Position numbers and translations under genes: made by a program | Assembly (NCBI GenBank): GCA_947480015.1 | Contig: CANKBS010000008.1 | Location: forward strand, 1 to 64,000 | Direction: 5' to 3' | DNA from: Sphingobacteriaceae bacterium | Lineage (GTDB): Bacteria; Bacteroidota; Bacteroidia; B-17B0; Aurantibacillaceae | Length of the DNA: 64,000 bases | Shown: piece by piece, positions 46,501 to 54,050 of the stretch | Position numbering within the stretch: position 1 is the first letter of the stretch | How the letters are laid out: every line of letters begins with the position of its first letter | The notes under the pieces: model-generated | Databases searched by the model: none | What the model saw: only the letters and a program-made list of their open reading frames with translations | Told to the model about the DNA's origin: nothing

Positions 46501-47740
46501 TTTACCAATAGTTAGTATCACACCCATCAACCCAAGTATTTGTCTGGGTGATAAAATAAATTTAACCGCATTGGGCAATGGTACTTCTTTTGATTGGTCG
46601 CCTAACCTTGCCCTAAACACCACAACGGGCTCTGTTGTCAGCGCCGACCCTGTTAGCCAACAAACCTATCAGGTCATAGCCAGTTTGAATTCCTGTACGC
46701 AGGTCGCCATGGTAACGGTTTCCATCATAACGCTTCCGACACCCGAAATTATTTTACCAAGACCAAGATTGTGTATTAATGATGTGATTACTTTAATTGG
46801 TAAAGGTGGCGATACTTATAATTGGACGGGTCCGAATAATTTATTGTATGCGGGTCAAACCGTGAGTTTTGTAGCAAGCAGCTTAACCTACGGAGGCACT
46901 TATATTTTAAATGTAATTGATGGAAACAATTGTAAAAACAAAACCACAGCTGATTTAATTGTAGATGATCTGCCTTATGGTAGTTTAATACCGACTAGCA
47001 AATATAATTGTGTGCCATTTACCTCTGAGTTTGTTTTTGATTCGCACACAAAACCAACAACATCCTGGACTTTAGAAAATAGTTCTTACACAGGCAATAA
47101 ATTTTCTCATATATTTACAGTGCCCGGCGAGTACCTGATCACAGGGCATTTACAGGACACCAACACTAATTGCGTAAACACAGTTACTATTTTAGTAAAC
47201 GCATATCCTGTTCCAAAAGCCGATTTTAAATTCTTACCTGAAAAACCGGTGGAGAGTTTAGAAACAGTAATTTTTACTAATAGCTCAACAGGTGATTTTC
47301 AAAATAAATGGAATTGGTTTTTTATTTCGAACAATGGTTTTAAATCGAGTAATGAAAATACGTCCTACTTCTTTCAGGATGCGGGTCTGTACCCTGTTGC
47401 CTTCATTGTGCAAAACAAATACGGATGTTCGGATACCATTGTAAAAACAATTAAAGTAGAATCTGATTTTAATATTTACGTTCCAAATGCTTTCACACCG
47501 AATGGTGATGAGCTCAATGATATTTTCCTGCCAATTTTAAGAGGGACTAAATTTTATACACTTAGCATCTATAATCGTTGGGGTGCAAATCTCTTTGAAA
47601 CTAACAACACGGAAGCTGGTTGGGATGGGACTTATAGAGGTGAGGAAGCCAAGCAGGATGTGTATGTGCGGAAGATTACTGTGTCGAGTAATTCTGGAGA
47701 ACAGAAAACGCTGACCGGGCAGCTTACATTAACCAGATAG
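43598..47740 (+). CDS. Large T9SS type B sorting-domain (gliding-associated C-terminal) protein
   Basis: A 1380-residue secreted protein with a signal peptide (LKKLKKIFFILFYSNVITTFAQ). The body has Ig/PKD-like and SprB-like repeats from about residue 260 to 1240 with Cys-containing units; an example is GTVTASGGTGPFSYTWMPG. The C-terminal 95 residues form the type B (CHU_C/gliding motility-associated) sorting domain, with YVPNAFTPNGDELNDIF and IYNRWGANLFETN. The start is a TTG at 43598, directly before the Lys-rich signal; no ATG is available. A TATCTTTA box at 43568-43575 sits 22 bases upstream. Such proteins are SprB-like adhesins or cell-surface structures. Confidence 0.88.
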   Translation: MLKKLKKIFFILFYSNVITTFAQHPIANSNLIYYTDLVSNYIKVYNSSLPLSISNPSITNVPTACLGCQGLSILPNINGGTLTPTFYSTSSIYYYYWNGSSWVNTGHTQPSPYSNVSDFGGCGSGIYTIVTGNFSCPLIKYNGTGNASILTNISGGPFVGDVETDCNCNFYLMNQTELKLYSPLGTALCTWTLSNLTGSISTMGGLAVVGNSVYACSFGTTGVQVGVMAGGVVTFSYLTSTFGADLATYKGPCSTTLQATASVSGSLNCISPTVSLTCSATTSLGPLGYFWSGPGLVSSPYSSVAVVNAPGNYVCFVNTMSCPSTQTSVAISVNSYTAPVLNITTSSVTCANLGSGTVTASGGTGPFSYTWMPGFSTNSVVSGLSPGTYSIHVLDNGNGCISDSTVTFSPLIPLTGNIVSTNSVACFSANTGTGSITNLAGGSGTQNYLWTNSTTNYTTAFTNSLVAGNWSVTVTDALTGCQVFSVFTITQPPATTLNITANTSTSCAGAGIALTGTNSGGTPGYTYTWTNGPPINTNTVTEFIAGTYVYTLNSSDANNCLTSTTIAVDFITIPILTVSNASICPLTVGTLTVTGASSYLWSDNTTNITFTASPLVNTQYTVVGSALGCTSVAYPTIILYPTPTPIFTSNSPRCNGQNLQLNASGGVFFNFDGPQSFVSNLQSPVITGATPLYSGVYNLTVTSVNGCTASTSKTLVVNPSPTVSALGSTVCTSQNMLLFANSVAGALYNWSGPLNFVSSVQNPTITSPSLNQSGTYTVKVTALSSCTNSAFATISVISPPSLTVALSSHSLCSQAFNGSPNTITLTSFGASTYTLFTPNIIGSSNPVAPSTSLFATPPFSSSLSVGIATLQGSNGVCSSSAAMVFTVVPNPTVGVNSFTPVICAGQHFTYTSSGANSYTWSSSSPNYTTYSNGGVAVAHPSINAVFSVFGSSLGCNSALQTTSITVNPLPIVSITPINPSICLGDKINLTALGNGTSFDWSPNLALNTTTGSVVSADPVSQQTYQVIASLNSCTQVAMVTVSIITLPTPEIILPRPRLCINDVITLIGKGGDTYNWTGPNNLLYAGQTVSFVASSLTYGGTYILNVIDGNNCKNKTTADLIVDDLPYGSLIPTSKYNCVPFTSEFVFDSHTKPTTSWTLENSSYTGNKFSHIFTVPGEYLITGHLQDTNTNCVNTVTILVNAYPVPKADFKFLPEKPVESLETVIFTNSSTGDFQNKWNWFFISNNGFKSSNENTSYFFQDAGLYPVAFIVQNKYGCSDTIVKTIKVESDFNIYVPNAFTPNGDELNDIFLPILRGTKFYTLSIYNRWGANLFETNNTEAGWDGTYRGEEAKQDVYVRKITVSSNSGEQKTLTGQLTLTR

Positions 47741-47746
47741 TTTTTA

Positions 47747-47877
47747 CCATATACTGTCTTCGTTTAGCATCTACCATTTTAACCACTAAGGACACAAAGT
47801 TTGGCACAAAGGACACAGAGAAAAAAATTATTTCCCTGTGTTCTCTGTACCTCTGTACCTCTGTGTTAAATGGTCCA
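47747..47877. repeat. Inverted-repeat intergenic element, copy 1
   Basis: Left arm CACTAAGGACACAAAG (from about 47784) and ...GGACACAGAG pair imperfectly with CTGTGTTCTCTGTACC and CTCTGTGTTAAATGG at 47837-47872. The left flank CCATATACTGTCTTCG is repeated at copy 2. It lies directly after the large T9SS gene. Confidence 0.7.
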
Positions 47878-48004
47878 CTGAGTTTCGCTTGCGAAACATT
47901 GCTATGTTTTTCTTTGCTCTCTTGTTCAGCACAATCTAGGTACTTCTATGTTTCTATCCCGATAAATCGGGACAAGTTGTGGTTAAATTTTGGCAACATA
48001 GTTT

Positions 48005-48136
48005 TCCATATTCTGGCTTCGTTTAGCGTTCAACCTTGTTAACCACAAAGGCGCACAAAGAAAAGGCACAAAGAGCACAATGTTATTAATGCTTACATTG
48101 TGCTCTTTGTGTAAACCTCTGTGGACTTTGTGGTCA
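48005..48136. repeat. Inverted-repeat intergenic element, copy 2
   Basis: Flank CCATATTCTGGCTTCG is followed by AACCACAAAGGCGCACAAAG. The central stem (48067-48083 with 48095-48111) is a perfect 17 bp around an 11-nt loop, and the outer arms AACCACAAAG / CTTTGTGGTC (to about 48134) pair as well. A whole-element cruciform of about 90 bases is possible. It lies just 3' of the minus-strand msrA. Confidence 0.78.
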
Positions 48137-48145
48137 AACATCCAT

Positions 48146-48838
48146 TTAGTGTTTTAGTTTATTTTTAAACACTTTTTCGAATTTTTCTACCTTAGGCTGG
48201 ATCACAAATTTACAATAGCCTTCGCTGCCGTTTTGATTGTAATAATTTTGGTGATAATCTTCAGCCGGATAATAATTCGTAAAGGGTTTTATTTCTGTCG
48301 CAATAGGATTAGGATATACCTTGGCTTCGTTTAGTTCCTTTTTATATTTTTCGGCTAATTGTTTTTGCTCGGCATTGTGATAAAAAATAGCCGAACGGTA
48401 CTGGGTCCCGAAATCGTTACCCTGACTGTTCAAAGTCGTTGGATCATGCGTTTTCCAGAACACCTCCAGCAAGTCTTCAAACTTAATTTTTGTATTATCA
48501 AAAACAATTTGGCACACTTCGGCATGACCGGTGCTACCATTACAAACTTCACGATAAGATGGATTTTTTACCGTGCCCCCACTATACCCGCTTTTAATAC
48601 TCATCACCCCATCCAAACGTTGAAACACCGCTTCCACGCACCAAAAACAGCCGGCTCCAAAAGTAGCGGTATCAATGGTTTGATTTGGATCAGCGGCTCT
48701 ATCGGCTGCTAAATGCTCTCCGGTAAGTTTATTTTCTGTGTTCATGCTTGAATTGGTTTTTGTTTGCCCGCAGGCCGACATAAAAAAAACAGCTGCAACA
48801 AGGGTTACAGCTAATTTAAAGGATTTTACTTTTATCAT
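48146..48838 (-). CDS. msrA: Peptide methionine sulfoxide reductase MsrA (lipoprotein)
   Basis: A 230-residue enzyme. The N-terminus is a lipoprotein signal (FFMSAC). The MsrA catalytic motif GAGCFWCVEAVF lies at about residues 60-71 and is followed by TGHAEVCQIVFD and the NPYHQNYY-like C-terminal strand (DYHQNYY). It reduces methionine-S-sulfoxide in proteins, here probably at the periplasmic face. The stop is within 10 bases of the inverted repeat element. The gene upstream (48853) is 14 bases away and may be in the same transcript. Confidence 0.93.
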   Translation of the reverse strand: MIKVKSFKLAVTLVAAVFFMSACGQTKTNSSMNTENKLTGEHLAADRAADPNQTIDTATFGAGCFWCVEAVFQRLDGVMSIKSGYSGGTVKNPSYREVCNGSTGHAEVCQIVFDNTKIKFEDLLEVFWKTHDPTTLNSQGNDFGTQYRSAIFYHNAEQKQLAEKYKKELNEAKVYPNPIATEIKPFTNYYPAEDYHQNYYNQNGSEGYCKFVIQPKVEKFEKVFKNKLKH

Positions 48839-48852
48839 AGGATATCACGAAT

Positions 48853-49389
48853 CTATCTTTTAGGCGGATCAGGTACCGTGCCAGGCTCAATAATTTCAAA
48901 CAATTTGTTCTCTTTTTTTACTTTCACTTTTTTTGGCTTTCCACCCTTTTCGCGCCCCACAAAATCAAAGTACTTCTTTAATTTATCGTTTTTGGTAATT
49001 TTTATGGTTCCATCCAAATCCCATTCCTGAGATTCAAAATTAATGGTCACGGTGGTGTTATCAGGATTGGTAGCAGAGGCTTCCACCACCAGTAAACGCA
49101 CTTCAGTATCGGTTGAATCGGTAAATATAGAATCCTTGTTAATGCGGTAACGAATCCATTTATAACCAAACTTGTCGTATAAATAATCACTAAATAGTTT
49201 ACCCTCCTTAAACTCCAATTTATCACTAATTGCCTTTTTTCCTGCAACACCATCTTTCGATTCATCAAGCATTATATTAAATTTACGCTTGTGCAAAGGG
49301 TCTTTTTCTGTTTTGAAGGCCAGCGTAAAAAACAGAACCACTGAGGCAAGCATAAGATATTTAAAAGAAATTTGTTTTTTGATCATCAT
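48853..49389 (-). CDS. Hypothetical exported protein, 178 aa
   Basis: The N-terminus has a signal-type hydrophobic segment (YLMLASVVLFFTLAF) and the mature part is Lys/Asp/Glu-rich with aromatic repeats: LFSDYLYDKFGYKWIRYRI. It ends PGTVPDPPKR. No family recognised. It lies immediately upstream of msrA on the same strand. Confidence 0.68.
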   Translation of the reverse strand: MMIKKQISFKYLMLASVVLFFTLAFKTEKDPLHKRKFNIMLDESKDGVAGKKAISDKLEFKEGKLFSDYLYDKFGYKWIRYRINKDSIFTDSTDTEVRLLVVEASATNPDNTTVTINFESQEWDLDGTIKITKNDKLKKYFDFVGREKGGKPKKVKVKKENKLFEIIEPGTVPDPPKR

Positions 49390-49471
49390 AACACGTTAAA
49401 TTTTACTGACATTTGATACGTAAAAATAGGAATTTATTATTTATTCAACCGTTAAATATAATTAACAATCC

Positions 49472-50743
49472 ATGCAACCCCTAGCTGAACGAATTCGCCC
49501 CAAAAGCCTAGAGCAGTATATTGGGCAGCATCATATCATTGGCGAAAGTAGCGCTTTAAGATCGGCCATACGTCAAAATTTATTGCCCTCCATTTTATTA
49601 TGGGGACCGCCCGGTGTTGGTAAAACCTCACTGGCCCTTATTATTGCTAATGAATTAAAACGCCCCTTTTATTTACTCAGTGCCATTAATAGTGGTGTGA
49701 AGGATGTTAGAGAAGTGATTGAAAAAGCCAGCGATAATAATTTATTTAATCAGAATAAACCCGTTTTGTTTATCGATGAGATTCACCGTTTTAGTAAATC
49801 GCAACAGGATTCCTTGCTTGGCGCCGTTGAAAAAGGTGTGGTGACCTTAATTGGTGCTACGACCGAGAATCCATCCTTTGAGGTGATTCCGGCTTTATTA
49901 TCACGCTGTCAGGTTTATGTTTTAAAACCTCTGGAAGAGAAGGAATTACTGAGTTTATTGCACTATGCTATTAAGGAAGATGAATTTCTTTCAAAAAAAT
50001 ACGTCACACTGAAAGAGCATGAAGCCCTCATACGATTGAGTGGCGGCGATGCCCGCAAATTACTAAATGCACTTGAAATCACTGTTAATAGTTTTGATGA
50101 AAAGGAGGTCGTGATTACCAATGATGTGGTTTTACAAGTCATTCAACAAAACCTGGCCTTGTATGATAAAAGCGGCGAGCAGCATTACGATATTATTTCC
50201 GCCTTTATAAAATCAATCAGAGGCTCCGATCCCAACGCTGCTCTGTATTATCTGGCCCGCATGATTAAAGGTGGTGAAGATCCGCTATTTATTGCACGAC
50301 GTTTGCTTATCCTGTCGAGTGAAGACATCGGAAATGCCAATCCCAATGCGTTATTAATGGCCAACAATTGTTTTAATGCCGTAAATGTTATTGGAATGCC
50401 TGAAGCCAGAATTATTTTATCGCAGTGTGTAACTTATTTAGCTTGCAGTGCCAAAAGCAATGCCAGCTACATGGCTATTGACGAGGCTTTGGCGGCCGTT
50501 GATAAAAACGGTGATTTGCCGGTGCCTTTACATTTAAGAAATGCGCCTACCAAATTAATGAAGGCGATGAATTATGGCAAAGATTATCAATATGCCCATT
50601 CCTTTGAAAACAATTTCGTGGAACTGGAATTTTTACCAGATGAATTAAGCGGCACAAAGTTTTATGATCCCGGTAACAACGCGCGCGAAGCCGAACAAAG
50701 AAATTACCTTAAAAAATTATGGAAAGAAAAATACGGCTATTAA
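49472..50743 (+). CDS. rarA: Replication-associated recombination protein RarA
   Basis: A 423-residue AAA+ ATPase of the RarA/MgsA (WRNIP1-like) family. Walker [10 protein letters not shown] is at about residues 45-54 and Walker [15 protein letters not shown] follows; sensor 1 is [14 protein letters not shown] and the C-terminal MgsA domain contains [19 protein letters not shown]. It acts at stalled replication forks. Monocistronic; convergent to the gene at 50802. Confidence 0.95.
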   Translation: MQPLAERIRPKSLEQYIGQHHIIGESSALRSAIRQNLLPSILLWGPPGVGKTSLALIIANELKRPFYLLSAINSGVKDVREVIEKASDNNLFNQNKPVLFIDEIHRFSKSQQDSLLGAVEKGVVTLIGATTENPSFEVIPALLSRCQVYVLKPLEEKELLSLLHYAIKEDEFLSKKYVTLKEHEALIRLSGGDARKLLNALEITVNSFDEKEVVITNDVVLQVIQQNLALYDKSGEQHYDIISAFIKSIRGSDPNAALYYLARMIKGGEDPLFIARRLLILSSEDIGNANPNALLMANNCFNAVNVIGMPEARIILSQCVTYLACSAKSNASYMAIDEALAAVDKNGDLPVPLHLRNAPTKLMKAMNYGKDYQYAHSFENNFVELEFLPDELSGTKFYDPGNNAREAEQRNYLKKLWKEKYGY

Positions 50744-50801
50744 ACGTATTTATTTTGTGCTTATAAAATTGATTGACGAGAGATAAGCATCTTTTAAAAA
50801 A

Positions 50802-51395
50802 TTACCATTCGTCTTTTGAAGCATCCTTAGATAATTTGGCCATACCAGCTTTTAAATCAATGACCACCTGTGCAGCACCACGAAGCGCTTCACCTCGTAT
50901 TTTTTTCCAAACAATATCATCTAAACCAATACTGCCGCATTCAGGTATTTTATTATCGATACTTCCACCACTGGTGTTACCGCTTTTACTTAGGTGCTTG
51001 ATTTCAGATACGGTGTATTTATACTTACTTGTTTTACACTCAATCACCACCTTCATACTTATTTTTCCGGTGTAATCAAATTGTGGATTCAAATCTTTTG
51101 GCTTAACAGGAAAAGTAACTGTACACTCAGCTTTGCCACTGGTGTTTGCGCCACTTGTTTTTTTATACATAGCATCACTTTCTTCCTTAATCCAGTTAAT
51201 AGCACGCAACACTAACTCACTGGCTGGTACCGAATCGGTTGGAATAACCTCTGTTAATTTTGTATCGGCCTTTTTCTTGGCGAATTCATCTTCCTCTTTT
51301 TTTGGCGATTCAGTTGTTACCGTTTGAGCCATTAGTGTACCGGAAATAAATAGAACTGATACTAACAGGAAACTTGCTTTTAATCTTTTAATCAT
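50802..51395 (-). CDS. Exported DUF4468-like protein
   Basis: A 197-residue protein with a signal peptide (ending TLMAQ). A Lys/Glu-rich linker precedes a beta-alpha domain with LRAINWIKEES, FDYTGKISMKVVIECK and KYKYTVSEIKH, characteristic of DUF4468 (TBP-like fold). Function unknown. It lies 65 bases upstream of the dehydrogenase E1 gene stop and on the same strand. Confidence 0.72.
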   Translation of the reverse strand: MIKRLKASFLLVSVLFISGTLMAQTVTTESPKKEEDEFAKKKADTKLTEVIPTDSVPASELVLRAINWIKEESDAMYKKTSGANTSGKAECTVTFPVKPKDLNPQFDYTGKISMKVVIECKTSKYKYTVSEIKHLSKSGNTSGGSIDNKIPECGSIGLDDIVWKKIRGEALRGAAQVVIDLKAGMAKLSKDASKDEW

Positions 51396-51460
51396 GTCTG
51401 ATTTATTTTTATCTAAATAATTTAGTTCTTTTTTAAATGAATGTTCGAATTTACAAATTT

Positions 51461-53869
51461 TTAGTAAATAGCGGGAAATTGATTCGGATTTGATTCTCTT
51501 AAAAGAGTATAAATCATATCAAAAACATCGTCCGAATTGGGTTTACTAAAATAATCGCCATCGCTGCCGTATGCCGGACGGTGTTCCTTAGACGCAATGG
51601 TGAGAGGTGCGGCATCCAAATAACGATAAGCGCCTTGTTCTTCCATGATTTTTTGCAAAATATAGGCTGAGGCTCCACCGGGCACATCTTCGTCCAATAC
51701 AACTAGTCGATTGGTTTTTTTAACCGAATCGACCAGACTTTTATGAATATCAAAAGGAATGAGGGTCTGGAGATCAATCAATTCAACCGAAACGCCATGT
51801 TTTTCGAGGTTTTTTACAGCATCCTGTGCCACACGCACACTGCTGCCATAAGTAACCAGGGTGACATCCTTTCCTTCTTTTAATACTTCAGGAATGCCTA
51901 AAGCCACTTTGTATTCACCAAAATTAGAAGGTTGTTTTTCTTTTAAACGGTAAGCATTTAATGGTTCTATGATTAACGCAGGTTCATCGGCCTGCAATAA
52001 AGTGTTGTAAAAGCCCGAAGCAATGGTCATGTTACGAGGCACACATACGTTGATACCGCGACATGCACTCACAATCATTCCCATAGGCGAACCACTGTGC
52101 CACACCCCTTCTAAACGGTGACCACGGGTACGAATAAGTACCGGTGCTTTTTGACGACCCTTGGTGCGCCATTGCAGGGTGGCCAAATCGTCGCTCATTA
52201 ATTGCAATGCATATAACAAATAATCGAGGTATTGAATTTCGGCAATTGGTCGCAGGCCACGCATGGCAAGACCTATAGCCTGCCCCATAATGGTAGCTTC
52301 ACGAATACCGGTATCAAAAACCCGGTGTTCGCCGTATTTTAACTGCAAGCCTTCTAAACCTTGATTTACACCGCCTATTTTACCGGAGTCCTCACCAAAA
52401 ATAATTACCTGCGGATACTTTTTTAAGATGGCATCAAAATTCTCACGTAAGATCTCTCGTCCGTCCATTTGCTTTTCTTCGCCATACTGCACCGGAGCCC
52501 CACTAATATTACCAACCTTTTGAGCCGATTGGGAATACAAATGTGAACTATAACGATCGTTGTTTTGCAAACGAGCCGTTTCGAGCCAGGAAACCAATTG
52601 CTGGCGAGCTTCTCTAGGACTGTTAATGGTTTCACGCAACACGTTTTTTACAGCCGAATGAAGATCGCGTCTGTTCGGTTCTTTAATACCTAAAATTTCT
52701 TTTTTTATGTTGAGTACCAGCTCTCCGCCTATTTCATCAAAGAAAACACATACGTCGGCAATTTCGTTTTTTATCGGACTCAGATACTCGCTCCAGGCAG
52801 CATTTTTGGCCAGTTTAACGAGTTCTTTAGCGTCTTCTTCAATCTTATTTAATTCTTCTTCATTGGCCAAGGCATTGGTGAGAATCCAGTCCCGCATTTG
52901 TTTGATACAATCAAAATCAATTTCCCATTGCAAACGTTCTTTACTTTTGTAACGCTCATGCGAGCCACTGGTACTGTGTCCTTGCGGCTGTGTGACTTCT
53001 TCCACATGCACTAAAACCGGCACGTGTTCTTCGCGACAAACCTTAATGGCTTTTTCGTATGTTTCGCATAAATGCGCGTAATCCCAACCTTTTGTTTTGA
53101 AAATCTCGTAACCTTTTGCGCCATTTTCACGCTGAAAGCCTTTTAATACCTCACTGATACTTTCTTTCGTAGTTTGATATTTTTTCGGAACAGAAATGCC
53201 ATGCCCGTCATCCCAGACGCTCATAAGCATGGGCACTTGTAAAACGCCGGCTGCATTAATGGTTTCCCAGAATAAACCTTCACTGGTGGAGGCATCGCCA
53301 ATGGTACCAAATGCCACTTCATTGCCTTTGTTGCTAAAATTAGTGAAAGGCTCTTGTTGCAAATCTTTATTTAGGCGATAAAAATACGAGGCATAGGCTA
53401 ATCCCAGTAAACGCGGCATCTGCCCGGCTGTTGGTGAAATATCGCTGCTTGAATTTTTTTGATTGATCAGGGCTTTAAAACTTCCGTCGTCGTTTAAACT
53501 GTGGGTGCCAAAGTGGCCTCCCATCTGCCTACCGCCACTCATGGGCTCCTGCGAAAGCTCAGTATGTCCGTATAAACCTGCAAACCACTGTTGAATGGTG
53601 AGCGCTCCTATAGAGAACATAAACGTTTGATCACGGTAATATCCACTACGAAAATCACCAGTATTAAAAACCTTGCTCAGCGCTATTTGCGCCAGTTCTT
53701 TTCCGTCACCAAAAATACCAAACTTGGCTTTTCCGGTTAATACTTCCTTCCTCCCCAATAAACTAGCCTGACGGCTTTCGTTTGCCAACCTAAAATCATT
53801 TAGCACAATAGTTTTAAATTCATCAAAACTCAAATTGCTGGTTTTGGCGGCACTGTCTTGTTTTCCCAT
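51461..53869 (-). CDS. Fused 2-oxo acid dehydrogenase E1 (alpha-beta)
   Basis: An 802-residue single chain with the alpha part (about 40-400) and the beta part (about 460-800) of the thiamine-diphosphate E1 component. The alpha TPP region has GDASTSEGLFWE and VWDDGHGIS; the beta part has IIFGEDSGKIGGVNQGL, RTRGHRLEGVWHSGSP, VTYGSSVR and VLDEDVPGGASAY. Closest assignments are branched-chain (2-oxoisovalerate) or pyruvate dehydrogenase; the substrate cannot be fixed. E2 and E3 genes are not in the window. A TATATTTG -10 box lies upstream at 53888-53895. Confidence 0.9.
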   Translation of the reverse strand: MGKQDSAAKTSNLSFDEFKTIVLNDFRLANESRQASLLGRKEVLTGKAKFGIFGDGKELAQIALSKVFNTGDFRSGYYRDQTFMFSIGALTIQQWFAGLYGHTELSQEPMSGGRQMGGHFGTHSLNDDGSFKALINQKNSSSDISPTAGQMPRLLGLAYASYFYRLNKDLQQEPFTNFSNKGNEVAFGTIGDASTSEGLFWETINAAGVLQVPMLMSVWDDGHGISVPKKYQTTKESISEVLKGFQRENGAKGYEIFKTKGWDYAHLCETYEKAIKVCREEHVPVLVHVEEVTQPQGHSTSGSHERYKSKERLQWEIDFDCIKQMRDWILTNALANEEELNKIEEDAKELVKLAKNAAWSEYLSPIKNEIADVCVFFDEIGGELVLNIKKEILGIKEPNRRDLHSAVKNVLRETINSPREARQQLVSWLETARLQNNDRYSSHLYSQSAQKVGNISGAPVQYGEEKQMDGREILRENFDAILKKYPQVIIFGEDSGKIGGVNQGLEGLQLKYGEHRVFDTGIREATIMGQAIGLAMRGLRPIAEIQYLDYLLYALQLMSDDLATLQWRTKGRQKAPVLIRTRGHRLEGVWHSGSPMGMIVSACRGINVCVPRNMTIASGFYNTLLQADEPALIIEPLNAYRLKEKQPSNFGEYKVALGIPEVLKEGKDVTLVTYGSSVRVAQDAVKNLEKHGVSVELIDLQTLIPFDIHKSLVDSVKKTNRLVVLDEDVPGGASAYILQKIMEEQGAYRYLDAAPLTIASKEHRPAYGSDGDYFSKPNSDDVFDMIYTLLRESNPNQFPAIY

Positions 53870-53983
53870 CGTAAATCCTTAGTATTACAAATATAACAGA
53901 TTGAGTGGAATGCGGAAAATATTTTAGTTTTTTGTCTAAAATTTAACCTTGTAAGTCCTTTTCCACCTCAAAATCAGCAATAA

Positions 53984-54014
53984 TTTAATCCTGACTTAAT
54001 TTTCCCTATCTTTA
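53984..54014 (+). promoter_or_regulatory. Candidate promoter of the M43 protease
   Basis: TTTA (53984-53987), 19-bp spacer, TATCTTTA (54007-54014), which deviates from TTTG and TTTG only in the last base of each box. The same TATCTTTA box precedes recR and the gene at 43598. The ATG is 36 bases downstream. Confidence 0.45.
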
Positions 54015-54050
54015 AATTTCCACTAATCAAAAACTGAATAAATAATAACC

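Larger units (their letters stand above)
47741..48145. other. 405-bp convergent spacer with two element copies
   Basis: Between the plus-strand T9SS gene and minus-strand msrA. Besides the two element copies it holds two small hairpins at 47882-47897 (GTTTCGC/GCGAAAC) and 47957-47972 (TCCCGAT/ATCGGGA). No gene is seen. Confidence 0.6.

Noticed and set aside
51461-53869. E1 alpha-beta fusion as a frameshift-joined assembly error
   Set aside because: Fused E1 proteins of this size are common in Bacteroidota, and both halves are continuous with intact motifs.
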